Positions 46,057 through 55,142 of a stretch of 64,000 nt of DNA are shown here, piece after piece. How positions within the stretch are numbered: the first letter of the stretch is position 1; every line of letters begins with the position of its first letter. The translations under genes and the position numbers were made by a program. Source of the stretch: Bradyrhizobium sp. BR 10289 (GTDB lineage Bacteria > Pseudomonadota > Alphaproteobacteria > Rhizobiales > Xanthobacteraceae); assembly GCF_019455385.1 (NCBI RefSeq), contig NZ_JACOFR010000002.1:310001-374000 (forward strand), written 5' to 3'. The notes below the pieces were generated by a model. It did not search any database and had not been told where the DNA came from. It saw nothing but the letters and a program-made list of their open reading frames with translations.

Positions 46057-49000
46057 CTAGATGATCTCGTCAAGCAAACCGCGGACCTTGGCCGCGAGAT
46101 CTTCGATCGCGAAGGGCTTGGTCAGCAGGTGCTTGCCGGCGTCGAGGACACCATTGTGAACGATCGCATTGCGCGTATAGCCTGTGGTGAATAACACCTT
46201 CAGCCCGGGATGTCGCTTCAACAGCTCGGCCGCGAGATCGGCTCCGGTCATCCCCGGCATCACGACATCCGTGAACAAGAGATCGGGAACAGGCCCTTCC
46301 TCGACCTTTCTGATCGCTTCCTTCGCACCGGCCGCTTCGATGACGGTGTAGCCGAGGTCGCGCAAACTCTCGCAAGAGATGCTCCGGACGCGCTCATCGT
46401 CCTCTACGACGAGGATGGTCTCTTTCTGAAGACTTGCACCGGGGTGCGCGGCCCCTTGCGAGGGATCCGGGATGGTCGCGTCGCCCACGAGGCGCGGCAG
46501 GTAGATCTTGACGGTAGTGCCGACACCGACCTCCGAATAGATCTTCACGTGCCCGCCCGACTGTCGCACGAAACCGTACACCTGGCTGAGGCCAAGTCCG
46601 GTGCCCTTGCCGACTTCCTTCGTCGTGAAAAACGGGTCGAAAACCCGCCCCAGCACGTGGTCTTGTATGCCGACGCCATTATCCGTCACCGCCACCAGAA
46701 CGTACTGGCCCGGCGTCAACGCGTACTCGCGCGCATATTTCTGATCGATCGAGTAATTGCTGGTTTCGATGGTCAGCCTGCCGCCTCGTGGCATGGCATC
46801 GCGGGCGTTGACCGCGAGATTGAGCACCGCGCTTTCCAATTGGGCCGGGTCGACTCTCACGCGCCAGAGGCCGGCCGCCAGAACTGTCTCGAGACTGACG
46901 AGCTCGCCAAGCGAACGGTCGAGCAATTCGCTCATCCCACCGACCATCCTGTTGATGTCCACGACCTCAGGCGCAAGCGGCTGCTGGCGCGAGAATGCCA
47001 GCAGTCTTTGCGTCAACGTGGCTGCACGGTTCGCGCCGTCAATGGCGCCGTCGATGAAGCGGTCGATATTGACCTCCCCCTTGCCGAGGCGCCGCTTGGC
47101 GAGATTCAGACTGCCGATGATGACGGCAAGCATGTTGTTGAAGTCGTGGGCGATACCTCCTGTCAGCTGTCCCACAGCTTCCATCTTCTGAGCCTGCCTC
47201 AGCTGCTCCTCGGCCTTCATGCGCTCGGCGATCTCGTCGGCAACCCGGCGCTCCAGGTCGCTGTTGAGCGTCTGCAGCCGCGTCAGGAGACGTGCATTCT
47301 CGATGGCCGTCGCAGCGTGACCAGCGATGCCGAGCAATGCGGTCTCATGCTCCGTCTGAAACTTGCCCGTTTCAGGATGACCGAAGAACAATCCGCCGAG
47401 AACTTCGCCCGCGCGCGTGACCACGGGAACGGCCAGATAGGATCGGACAGGAAGGTGCCCTTCGGGCATGCCGCTTCGCGGCGCATTCTTGCCGTAACGC
47501 GGATCCCGCAGGATATCGTCGGACCTCACCACCCCCATTCCCTTGAACGTGGGTTCGAAGACTGCGGTGTTTCGCGGCATCGGGAAGTTTTCGAACGCGG
47601 ATCGCGGCACACCGGACAGCGCATAGAGCATGTAGCTGCCGCCGTCCGGGGTCAGGACGTTGTAGAAGAAGGCGCCAAACTGTGCGCCAGACAGCTCGAC
47701 GCCCGCATCCGTGACAATCTGAACGATCTTTTCGAGGTCGCGTTCGCGGGCCACGGAAGCGCCGGTATCGTTCAGGATTCGAAGATGGCGCTCGGACTTC
47801 TTCTTCGCGGTGATGTCCAGCACCGTGCCGATGAACCGGACAGCCTTGCCGTTGGAGAAGATCGTATCACCCGTGGCGGCAACCCAGCGCTCGACGCCGT
47901 CCTCGATGCCGATGGTTCTGTATTCGATGTTGTAACTTGCGGGAGAATTTGGCGCGAGGGCGTTGGAGACGGCTTCGTGCGTGCGCTGACGATCCTCCGG
48001 ATGCAATCCCTTCAGGAAGGTCCCCTCGTAGCTCACCTCCGCCTGCGGCGACAAGCCGAACAGCGCCTTGCAGCGGCTATCCCATCGCAGCAAATCATTG
48101 ACCGGGTCGTAGTCCCAGGTGCCGATGCCGGCCGCGGACGTCGCAAGGCTCAAACGTTCGGCGGCCTCCCGCGCCGCATCGTCGGATCGAACTCGCTCGA
48201 TATGTGCCCAGGATCGTTCGGTCACCTCGCTGAGCAAGGCGAGTTCGCGCGGGGCCCACCGATGCGGCCCCCGATGATGGATCGCCATCAAAGCCGTCAG
48301 CCGCCCCTCTTTCACAAGCGGCATGCAGATCGTCGATCCGATGCCGATGTTCTGGAAAGTGGCCGCTTCCTCCGGCGCAAGCTCCTTCAGATTGTCGTTG
48401 ATGATGAGAGGCCTGCCCGCGCTCAACTCCTGGACGGCCTTCTTGCCGAAATCAGCCAGACTGTAGTGCCCGAGGATATGCGTCGCTCCGGGGGCGGCCC
48501 AATCGCCCCTGATCGTGAAGCCGTCCTCGTCGGGATCCATATCGGCATAGGCGCAACTCGACACGCCCAGATGCTCACCGAGCATTCTGGTCGTCACCGC
48601 CAACACGCCGTCTGCATCACGCGTTCTGGCGGTCTCCTTGTTGAGAAGGTCCAGGAAGATCAGCCGGGCCTGACTCTCCCGCACGGCCATCTCTGCGCGG
48701 CGACGCTCGACGGCGGTGCGGGTGCGCTCAGCGACCTCCCGGATCAGCTCCAGCTCTTCCGAGCTCCATTCGCGCGGCGTCGCATTGTTGAGATAGAGGA
48801 GAGCCACGACCCCGTCGGGCTCGGAGATCGGCATGTTGACAAGTGCGCGCGCCGATATGGCCTCGAGCGCACCAGCGCGGTCGCCGACACGAGGGTCCTT
48901 CTCCGCATCGGCACAGATGACGGTGTCACCCCGCTTCAGGTCTTCGATGTAGCTGCCATAGTCACGGAGTTGCAGGACGCCGGCCAGGCTGGAAATGCCC

Positions 49001-49209
49001 GGCGCGTTCCAGTCGCGGGCGATCGTGATGGTCTCGGCAGTGGTATCGACCGTGCCATAACCCGCCCTGCTGACGTTCAGACTGCGGCCGAGGAGCTCTG
49101 CAGCGGCGTAGGCGAGATCGTCCGGATCGCCGATCTCTCGGATGTAGTCGCCGAGCGTTGCCAGGACGGCGTTGCGATCGGCCGGGCGTGCCCCGGTCGC
49201 TATCGTCAT
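46057..49209 (-). CDS. Hybrid histidine kinase, GAF-GAF-PAS-GAF-HisKA-HATPase-REC
   Basis: 1050 residues, no membrane segment. Two GAF domains occupy roughly residues 25-170 and 195-345, then a PAS (355-475, with the PAC-like AVRFIGTVLDITAKKK), a third GAF (490-640), and the kinase core. The phospho-accepting His lies in GGIAHDFNNMLAV, the N-box in LAVNARDAMPRGG, and the G-boxes in TDNGVGI and GKGTGLGLSQVYG. The receiver (about 925-1045) has its Asp in LLFTDVVMPG. The layout fits a cytosolic sensor passing phosphate to its own receiver. A possible EcfG-type promoter lies about 120-145 bases upstream. Confidence 0.93.
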   Translation of the reverse strand: MTIATGARPADRNAVLATLGDYIREIGDPDDLAYAAAELLGRSLNVSRAGYGTVDTTAETITIARDWNAPGISSLAGVLQLRDYGSYIEDLKRGDTVICADAEKDPRVGDRAGALEAISARALVNMPISEPDGVVALLYLNNATPREWSSEELELIREVAERTRTAVERRRAEMAVRESQARLIFLDLLNKETARTRDADGVLAVTTRMLGEHLGVSSCAYADMDPDEDGFTIRGDWAAPGATHILGHYSLADFGKKAVQELSAGRPLIINDNLKELAPEEAATFQNIGIGSTICMPLVKEGRLTALMAIHHRGPHRWAPRELALLSEVTERSWAHIERVRSDDAAREAAERLSLATSAAGIGTWDYDPVNDLLRWDSRCKALFGLSPQAEVSYEGTFLKGLHPEDRQRTHEAVSNALAPNSPASYNIEYRTIGIEDGVERWVAATGDTIFSNGKAVRFIGTVLDITAKKKSERHLRILNDTGASVARERDLEKIVQIVTDAGVELSGAQFGAFFYNVLTPDGGSYMLYALSGVPRSAFENFPMPRNTAVFEPTFKGMGVVRSDDILRDPRYGKNAPRSGMPEGHLPVRSYLAVPVVTRAGEVLGGLFFGHPETGKFQTEHETALLGIAGHAATAIENARLLTRLQTLNSDLERRVADEIAERMKAEEQLRQAQKMEAVGQLTGGIAHDFNNMLAVIIGSLNLAKRRLGKGEVNIDRFIDGAIDGANRAATLTQRLLAFSRQQPLAPEVVDINRMVGGMSELLDRSLGELVSLETVLAAGLWRVRVDPAQLESAVLNLAVNARDAMPRGGRLTIETSNYSIDQKYAREYALTPGQYVLVAVTDNGVGIQDHVLGRVFDPFFTTKEVGKGTGLGLSQVYGFVRQSGGHVKIYSEVGVGTTVKIYLPRLVGDATIPDPSQGAAHPGASLQKETILVVEDDERVRSISCESLRDLGYTVIEAAGAKEAIRKVEEGPVPDLLFTDVVMPGMTGADLAAELLKRHPGLKVLFTTGYTRNAIVHNGVLDAGKHLLTKPFAIEDLAAKVRGLLDEII

Positions 49210-49546
49210 CGGCCTGCCCCCGACACCTTCTCATCTCCCAAAGCTGTGGCGATATCCAGTTTTCGCGTTGAGCTGTCCGCGTCTGTGAAATCCGAGATCA
49301 TGCCGCGAGGCTATCCCTGCCTCGCTTAACTCTATGAGAGCATTTAGGTTCCTGGACTCCGAGATGTCACCATGGCTCGAAGTTGCTCGGGGCTGACGGG
49401 CCTGGCGGTGACGTGGAGCACGGCTCAAATCATCCTGCGCCTTGTCGACGCTGAACCCGATCTGCCCCAGGCCCGCAACTGTGCCGAACGTCGGCGCGAC
49501 GCCACCTGCCGTACCGACACCATGAACGCTGGGCTGGCCCGTTCAA
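49210..49546. other. Intergenic region upstream of the hybrid kinase
   Basis: A 337-base gap between two minus-strand genes. It should contain the kinase promoter. A plus-strand frame from 49372 overlaps the next gene in antisense and looks arginine-rich and random. No RNA gene was recognised. Confidence 0.4.
49328..49352 (-). promoter_or_regulatory. Possible general-stress (EcfG-type) promoter
   Basis: On the minus strand GGAAC is followed after 16 bases by AGTT, one mismatch from the alphaproteobacterial EcfG pattern GGAAC-N16/17-CGTT. It lies about 120 bases before the hybrid kinase start. A match of this length can arise by chance. Confidence 0.25.
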
Positions 49547-49993
49547 TCAATCGGTCCGCGATCGCTCAATTACGCCGGTGTAGGCAGCCCACTCGAACGC
49601 GAATGGCCCAAGCGCGAGCTTGGAGGCTGCATCATGGCCGTTCTCGTACGCGAAATCGGACCACTGCACGCGGGCCTCCTCGTGGGAAACGCGGGCGGTG
49701 ATGGCGCCACACGCGAGGTCGCCGCACTCCGGACAAACAAACAAAGCGACACGGTGCCCCCTGACGGGAGCGCCCGAAGTCAATTGCGCGATTGTCGTTC
49801 GATTCATCCGCCGAGCCACCTCCGGCTCGAATTGAGGGTCCGAAAGACATCCGCACAGATCGTATTCGAGGGCTTGAGTGGCTTCGAAGAGAGAGATTCC
49901 ATTGACCACGAAATCAAAGGAATACCGCTCTCGCTTCTGCGGATCGCCGCTACCAATCCGATGAAGGCCTGCAAGCTCTAGCTGATCCATCAT
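49547..49993 (-). CDS. Conserved hypothetical protein with CPEC/CG motif
   Basis: 148 residues from ATG 49993, chosen because AGGAG lies seven bases upstream. The middle carries VALFVCPECGDLACGAITAR, three cysteines in a zinc- or redox-type arrangement, followed by WSDFAYENGHD and LGPFAFEWAAYTGVI. I recall similar proteins in actinobacteria and proteobacteria under loose labels such as oxidoreductase, without known function. The N-terminal part (YSFDFVVNGISLFEA) looks beta-rich. It stands alone on its strand with a 39-base gap to the next minus gene upstream. Confidence 0.65.
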   Translation of the reverse strand: MMDQLELAGLHRIGSGDPQKRERYSFDFVVNGISLFEATQALEYDLCGCLSDPQFEPEVARRMNRTTIAQLTSGAPVRGHRVALFVCPECGDLACGAITARVSHEEARVQWSDFAYENGHDAASKLALGPFAFEWAAYTGVIERSRTD

Positions 49994-50032
49994 TCCGTCT
50001 CTCCTCGGCGTCCCTCGCTCGTGCATCGCTTC

Positions 50033-50461
50033 CTACGTTGCGGGCGGCAGGCCGGCCTCCGACACCAAGCGCGCTTCGACAAACCATGCGCGCGCGTCCC
50101 GGCGGAACAGCAGCACGACGGCGACCACCCACACAGCGACTGTCACGCAGGAGACGATTGCCATGGCAGCGTTGAACCTGAAGCGTTCGTCCAAGACGAT
50201 TATTTCACCGGGAATTGCCAGAACGACAAGAACGAGACTGATCCACCGCGCCCAGTTCCGTCGCTTGCGGGCGACCAGCCAGATCCAGGCCAGTTGTAAT
50301 GCGAAGACGCAGGCAACCACGATGGGATAAGCGATCGGCTGCTGACGGTAGTACTTGACGACATCAACCCAATCCGTGGCCGCCGATACCGCGCTGAGAG
50401 CGACCGCCATCCAGCCCAGTCGCTCGAACCATATAATGCCCGACGGTCGAGGTACGCGCAT
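50033..50461 (-). CDS. Four-helix membrane protein
   Basis: 142 residues from ATG 50461 (MRVPRPSGIIWFERLGWMAV) with four hydrophobic segments, the last ending in FRRDARAWF. A TTG at 50497 would overlap the upstream gene's stop (TTGA) and add 12 residues; I cannot exclude it. The N-terminal pattern RPxxIxxFExLxxxS is recurrent in small bacterial membrane proteins of unknown role. Probably cotranscribed with the next gene upstream (50494-50895). Confidence 0.65.
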   Translation of the reverse strand: MRVPRPSGIIWFERLGWMAVALSAVSAATDWVDVVKYYRQQPIAYPIVVACVFALQLAWIWLVARKRRNWARWISLVLVVLAIPGEIIVLDERFRFNAAMAIVSCVTVAVWVVAVVLLFRRDARAWFVEARLVSEAGLPPAT

Positions 50462-50493
50462 CAGGCCGCCACATCGTTGGGCTGAACCGACAT

Positions 50494-50895
50494 TCAAACG
50501 TGACCTTCGGGAGCAACGATTCCATTGGACGCTTGCGAACCGGATTTATCGGTCGCGAACGAAAGGCGCCACAGACTCAGAAAGATCGGAAACTGGAAGA
50601 TGATGCTCGATGCAAGGGCACCTATGACGCCCAAAATGCCGTGTGCTGCGAATACTGCCTGGGCGCCGCCCGAGAGCACGCAGAACAGCTGATAGCCGAC
50701 ATAAATCGCCGAGAAAGCTCGCCAAAATCCCCGCGAAAGGAAGTGCTTCTTGAAGGCGACGACAAAGAGGCCCGCCACCCCACCCAGCCCAAGCGCAAAT
50801 CCGATGATACGGAGCGGTGTTTCGTAGAACGTGGGATTGAAGAGCGAAATCGAAAAACAAACTGCATAGAAAATTGCGACGATCTTCAAGAACAT
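50494..50895 (-). CDS. Small membrane protein, four predicted helices
   Basis: 133 residues (MFLKIVAIFYAVCFSISLFN at the start) with four hydrophobic stretches and a basic loop FKKHFLSRGFWRAF between helices 2 and 3. No domain recognised. Its codon choice is less GC-biased than most neighbours, hinting at acquired DNA. It immediately precedes the other four-helix gene on the same strand. Confidence 0.6.
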   Translation of the reverse strand: MFLKIVAIFYAVCFSISLFNPTFYETPLRIIGFALGLGGVAGLFVVAFKKHFLSRGFWRAFSAIYVGYQLFCVLSGGAQAVFAAHGILGVIGALASSIIFQFPIFLSLWRLSFATDKSGSQASNGIVAPEGHV

Positions 50896-50967
50896 TCCAA
50901 ATCCCCGGCGCGAGCAGAAATCCTAAGGCACGCTCAGGTCGCACGCAAGATCGCCGGTGCGACACTG

Positions 50968-51741
50968 CTACACCGGCGTATAGATCACCAGCTTCAGTGC
51001 GGGATCGTCGTTGGCCTGGAAGCTGGTGTGCTCGAACCGCAGCAGGCCCTTGGTCGGATGGTGCATGATCTTGAGGCCGGACGAGGTGCTGCGGATCTCG
51101 TGGGCTTCCCACCATTTGACGAATTCCGGGCTGCCCTGGCGCAGCCGCGCCAGCAATTCGGCGAAGGCGGGATCGCCGGCCCAGACGTCGTGGGTGGCGC
51201 GGAACATCGCGACCATGCTCTTGGCGACATCCGCCCAGCCGGCACCGTAGAATTTTCGCGTCTGTTTGTTGGTCAGCACCAGCAGCAGCGTGTTGCGGTC
51301 CTGCTCGGGCAGCTTGCCAAACCCGAAGATGTCCTCGGCGGCTTCGTTCCAGGCCAGCACGTCCCAGCGCCGGCCCGTGACGTAGGCCGGCTGTTGCAGG
51401 CTCGCGACCATCCGCCGGATCGGCGACGGCACGATCTCCGGCACGAAGGCGGTTCGCGCGCCGTCCCGCGCCAAAGCCTTCAGATGCGCGTGCTCGGTCT
51501 TGGAGAGCCGCAGCGCGCGCGCCAGTGCGTCGATCGTGGTCACCGACGGGCTGACGGTGCGGCCCTGCTCGAGGCGGATGTACCAGTCGACGCCGATGCC
51601 GGCGAGCTGGGCGACCTCCTCGCGGCGCAGGCCCGCGGTGCGGCGCCGGCGGCCGGCGGGCAGCCCGACCGTCTTCGGCGTCAGCTTTTCGCGGCGGGAC
51701 CTCAGGAAGTCGCCGAATTCGACGCGGCGTGGGTCGGCCAT
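50968..51741 (-). CDS. XRE-family regulator with MmyB-like ligand-binding domain
   Basis: 257 residues from ATG 51741. The N-terminal helix-turn-helix spans residues 10-85 (RTAGLRREEVAQLAGIGVDW, YIRLEQGR), followed by a PAS-like MmyB domain (RRWDVLAWNEAAEDIFGF, GLLRFEHTSFQ). Such regulators usually control a divergent oxidoreductase, here the MDR gene at 51851. A palindrome in the 109-base shared promoter region is a likely binding site. The open frame upstream to 51954 overlaps the divergent gene and is discounted. Confidence 0.9.
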   Translation of the reverse strand: MADPRRVEFGDFLRSRREKLTPKTVGLPAGRRRRTAGLRREEVAQLAGIGVDWYIRLEQGRTVSPSVTTIDALARALRLSKTEHAHLKALARDGARTAFVPEIVPSPIRRMVASLQQPAYVTGRRWDVLAWNEAAEDIFGFGKLPEQDRNTLLLVLTNKQTRKFYGAGWADVAKSMVAMFRATHDVWAGDPAFAELLARLRQGSPEFVKWWEAHEIRSTSSGLKIMHHPTKGLLRFEHTSFQANDDPALKLVIYTPV

Positions 51742-51786
51742 GGCATTGCTCCCGCGGATGGAGGGCTTTTGGAATACTAGGATAAT

Positions 51787-51802
51787 ACCAGGCCTTCCTG
51801 GT
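51787..51802. promoter_or_regulatory. Candidate operator between XRE regulator and MDR gene
   Basis: ACCAGG-CCTT-CCTGGT is a perfect 6-bp inverted repeat with a four-base spacer, placed between the two divergent starts and next to GATAAT at 51781. Its position suits binding by the XRE regulator. Confidence 0.4.
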
Positions 51803-51850
51803 CCTTCCAAGGCGGCGCATATCTGCCTCACCCGTCCTTGAGGTGAACAC

Positions 51851-52930
51851 ATGAAAGCCGCCGTCCTGAAATCCTTCGGATCGCCCCTGGTGATCGAAAA
51901 TGCCCCGGACCCGGTGCTCGGCACCGGCGAGGTCATCGTCGATGTCGTCGCCACGCGCGTCCTCTCCTACATGAACGAGGTTTTCAGCGGGGAGCGCAAC
52001 TACGCGCTCGACCTGCCGATCATCCCGGGCCCCGGCGGCATCGGCCGGGTCCGCGCGATCGGCCCGGACGCGACCAGGCTCAGCGTCGGCGACTGGGTGT
52101 TCTGCGACCCCACGGTACGCTCGCGCGACGACATCGTTGCGCCCGACATCGCGCTGCAGGGCCTCACCGCCGCCGGCCCCGGCGGAATGCGCCTGCAAAA
52201 GCATTTTCACGGCGGCTCGTTTGCCGAGCAGATGCGCGTGCCGACCGAGAACGTCAAACGGCTCGGCGCGATCACGTCGGAAGAAGCCACGCGCTGGTGC
52301 GCGCTGGGCACGCTGCTGGTGCCTTATGGCGGCTTCCTCGCCGCCAACCTTCAGCCCGGCGAGACCGTGCTGGTGAGCGGTGCCACGGGCAATTTCGGCA
52401 GCGCCGCGGTGTCCGTTGCCCTCGCGATGGGCGCGGCCTGCGTGGTCACGCCGGGCCGCAACGAGACCATTCTGGCCGATCTCGTCCGCCGCTTCGGCAA
52501 CCGCGTGAAGCCGGTCAAACTCACCGGCAGCGAGACGGAGGATTGCGAGGCGATGAAGCGCGCCGCACCGGGGCCGATCGACTGCGTGTTCGACATCATG
52601 CCGCCCTCGGTCAGCCCGACCGTCGTGCGCGCGGCGGTCATGACGGTGCGTGCCTACGGACGTGTCGTGCTGATGGGCGGTGTCGGCATGGCCGGCGGCG
52701 CCGGCCTCGAATTGCCCTACCCCTGGATCATGCGCAATTGCATCAGCATCCACGGCGTCTGGATGTACCCGCCGGATGCGGCGAGCCGTCTGATCGCGCT
52801 GGTGCGCGCCGGGTTGCTGCGGCTGGAGGAGTACGAGACCACCGCTTTCGACCTCGACCATGCCAACGATGCGGTGGCGCATGCCGCGGCCAATGGCGGG
52901 CCGTTCAGGCTGACGGTGATCAGGCCGTAA
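51851..52930 (+). CDS. Medium-chain dehydrogenase/reductase, zinc-ligand-poor
   Basis: 359 residues with the alcohol-dehydrogenase-like fold: N-terminal GroES-like part (MKAAVLKSFGSPLVIENAPD) and a Rossmann domain with VLVSGATGNFGSAAVSVALA. The usual Cys and GHE zinc ligands are missing (the GHE position reads GPGGIGRV), placing it with zinc-independent reductases such as quinone oxidoreductases. GAGGTG precedes the ATG. It diverges from the XRE regulator that probably controls it. Substrate unknown. Confidence 0.85.
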   Translation: MKAAVLKSFGSPLVIENAPDPVLGTGEVIVDVVATRVLSYMNEVFSGERNYALDLPIIPGPGGIGRVRAIGPDATRLSVGDWVFCDPTVRSRDDIVAPDIALQGLTAAGPGGMRLQKHFHGGSFAEQMRVPTENVKRLGAITSEEATRWCALGTLLVPYGGFLAANLQPGETVLVSGATGNFGSAAVSVALAMGAACVVTPGRNETILADLVRRFGNRVKPVKLTGSETEDCEAMKRAAPGPIDCVFDIMPPSVSPTVVRAAVMTVRAYGRVVLMGGVGMAGGAGLELPYPWIMRNCISIHGVWMYPPDAASRLIALVRAGLLRLEEYETTAFDLDHANDAVAHAAANGGPFRLTVIRP

Positions 52931-53060
52931 ATCGCCTGCCCGCTGCGGCGATGCGCCGTCGCAGCAGGTTTGCGTGACATGTCAGGGGATTGGGACGCAT
53001 TACCCCGATCGCAGCCGACGGTGTTCGGCTACTGTGCATGGGGTTGTTTTCGAACTTTTG

Positions 53061-53780
53061 TTATTCGAGCTCGACCACCTGGCCGTTCGACAGCGACACG
53101 CGCCGGTCCATGCGGCCGGCGAGCTCCATGTTGTGGGTCGCGATCAGCATCGAGACCTGGGTCGCCTTGACCAGCTGCATCAGCGCCTGGAATACGCGCT
53201 CGGCGGTGCCGGGGTCGAGATTGCCGGTCGGCTCGTCCGCGAACAGGACGCGCGGCGCATTGGCCACCGCCCGTGCGATGGCGACGCGCTGCTGCTCGCC
53301 GCCGGACAGCTCGGCGGGGCGATGGGTGATGCGGTCGCCGAGGCCGAGATAGCCCAAGATCTCTTTCGCACGCTTGACGCTCTCCGACTTCTTCAGGCCG
53401 CGGATCATCTGCGGCATCATCACGTTCTCCAGCGCCGAGAATTCTGGCAAGAGCCGGTGCGACTGGTAGACGAAGCCGATGTCGGTGCGGCGGAGCTGGG
53501 TGCGCTCGATGTCGGGCAGCTGCGAAGTCGGCGCGCCGTTGACATAGACCTCGCCGGAGTCCGGCGCCTCCAGCAGGCCTGCGATGTGCAGCAGCGTCGA
53601 CTTGCCCGAGCCGGACGGGGCGACCAGCGCGACCGACTGGCCCGGCCACAGCGCGAGCTTGGCGCCGTCCAGAATCGTCAGCGGCACCTCGCCTTGCAAG
53701 TACTGCCGCTTTATCTCGTGGAGATAAATGACCGGTACATCCTCAGCCCCCTGCTCGCGCTCCATCAGCCCCTCATTCAT
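53061..53780 (-). CDS. lolD: Lipoprotein-releasing system ATPase LolD
   Basis: ABC ATPase that powers release of outer-membrane lipoproteins from the inner membrane. Walker [10 protein letters not shown], signature [14 protein letters not shown], Walker [14 protein letters not shown] and the switch His in LIATHNMEL are complete. The first ATG (53780) lies inside the end of lolE; a second ATG at 53765 has GAGGGG just upstream and may be the real start. Operon with lolE and proS. Confidence 0.93.
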   Translation of the reverse strand: MNEGLMEREQGAEDVPVIYLHEIKRQYLQGEVPLTILDGAKLALWPGQSVALVAPSGSGKSTLLHIAGLLEAPDSGEVYVNGAPTSQLPDIERTQLRRTDIGFVYQSHRLLPEFSALENVMMPQMIRGLKKSESVKRAKEILGYLGLGDRITHRPAELSGGEQQRVAIARAVANAPRVLFADEPTGNLDPGTAERVFQALMQLVKATQVSMLIATHNMELAGRMDRRVSLSNGQVVELE

Positions 53781-55053
53781 ACCGGAGCGCTTCGACGGGA
53801 TCGAGGCGCGCGGCGCGCCAGGACGGATAGAGCGTCGCCAGGAACGACAGCGTCAGCGCCATGATGACGACCGCCGCTGTCTCGCCGATGTCGATCTCGG
53901 CGGGCAGCTTCGACAGGAAATAGAGTTCGGGCGAAAACAGCTCGGTCGCGGTCAGCCAGGACAGGAATTGCCGGATGGATTCGATGTTGAGGCAGATCAC
54001 CAGCCCGACGAAGAAGCCGACCAGAGTGCCGACCACGCCGATCGAGGCGCCCGTGATCAGGAATATCCGCATGATCGAGCCCTGCGAGGCGCCCATGGTG
54101 CGCAGGATGGCGATGTCGCTGCCCTTGTCCTTCACCAGCATGATCAGGCCGGAGACGATGTTGAGCGCGGCGACCAGCACGATCATGGTCAGGATCAGGA
54201 ACATCACGTTGCGCTCGACCTGGAGCGCGTTGAAGAAGGTCGAGTTGCGCTGCCGCCAGTCGACCAGGAAGACCGGGCGGCCCGCCGCTTCCGTCACCGC
54301 CTGGCGAAACTGGACGATACGATCGGGATTGGTGGTGAACACCTCGATCGAGGTCACATCATTGCTGCGGTTGAAATAGGCCTGCGCTTCCGCGAGCGGC
54401 ATGAAGACGAAGCCGAGATCGTATTCGGACATGCCGATCTCGAACACCGCGACGATCTTGTAGGGCTTGATGCGCGGCGTCGTGCCCATCGGCGTGACCG
54501 CGCCCTTCGGCGCCACCAGCGTGATGCTGTCGCCGGCATGCAGCGACAGCTGGTCGGCGAGGCGCCGACCGATCGCGACGCCCTGCCCGTCGTCAAAACC
54601 TTCGAGCGAGCCCTGCTTGATGTTCTTGGCGATCGAGGTGAGGTTGTTGAGGTCGTCGGAGCGGATGCCGCGCACCAGCACGCCCGAGGCATTCCAGGGC
54701 GAGGACGCCAGCGCCTGGCCATCCACGACAGGCGCCGCAAGGCGGATGCCCTGGACCTGGCTGAGGCGGTCGGCGACGTCCTTCCAGTCGGTCAGCGGCG
54801 ATTCCAGCGGCTGCACCAGGATGTGACCGTTCAGCCCGAGGATCTTGTCGAGCAGCTCCTTGCGGAAGCCGTTCATCACGGCCATGACGATGATCAGCGT
54901 CGCCACGCCCAGCATGATGCCGAGGAAGGAGAACCCGGCGATCACCGAGATGAATCCCTCCTTGCGGCGCGCCCGCAAATAGCGCGCCGACAGCATCCAC
55001 TCGAAGGGCGCGAAAGGCGCGGTTTGCACGGTTTCAGTCATGGTTTCATCCAT
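53773..55053 (-). CDS. lolE: Lipoprotein-releasing system permease LolC/LolE
   Basis: 426-residue MacB/FtsX-type permease. The N-terminal [20 protein letters not shown] leads into the first membrane helix ([19 protein letters not shown]), then a large periplasmic domain and three C-terminal helices. With LolD it extracts lipoproteins and hands them to LolA. Many alphaproteobacteria have a single LolC/E-type gene, which seems the case here. It lies 89 bases after proS on the same strand. Confidence 0.93.
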   Translation of the reverse strand: MDETMTETVQTAPFAPFEWMLSARYLRARRKEGFISVIAGFSFLGIMLGVATLIIVMAVMNGFRKELLDKILGLNGHILVQPLESPLTDWKDVADRLSQVQGIRLAAPVVDGQALASSPWNASGVLVRGIRSDDLNNLTSIAKNIKQGSLEGFDDGQGVAIGRRLADQLSLHAGDSITLVAPKGAVTPMGTTPRIKPYKIVAVFEIGMSEYDLGFVFMPLAEAQAYFNRSNDVTSIEVFTTNPDRIVQFRQAVTEAAGRPVFLVDWRQRNSTFFNALQVERNVMFLILTMIVLVAALNIVSGLIMLVKDKGSDIAILRTMGASQGSIMRIFLITGASIGVVGTLVGFFVGLVICLNIESIRQFLSWLTATELFSPELYFLSKLPAEIDIGETAAVVIMALTLSFLATLYPSWRAARLDPVEALRYE

Positions 55054-55142
55054 CGCTCGATAATCCCATGATTCGGGGGCAAATGTGGCCGGATTACCGG
55101 CCCACTATCGCGCGATGAACACTATTCAGCCGACCAGCCTTA

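Noticed and set aside
46210..49329. Plus-strand frame of more than 1000 codons opposite the hybrid kinase
   Set aside because: Antisense shadow; the minus-strand product has all kinase and receiver motifs.
49372..49701. Plus-strand frame of 109 codons between the kinase and the CPEC protein
   Set aside because: Arginine-rich, no ribosome site, half of it antisense to the gene at 49547-49993.
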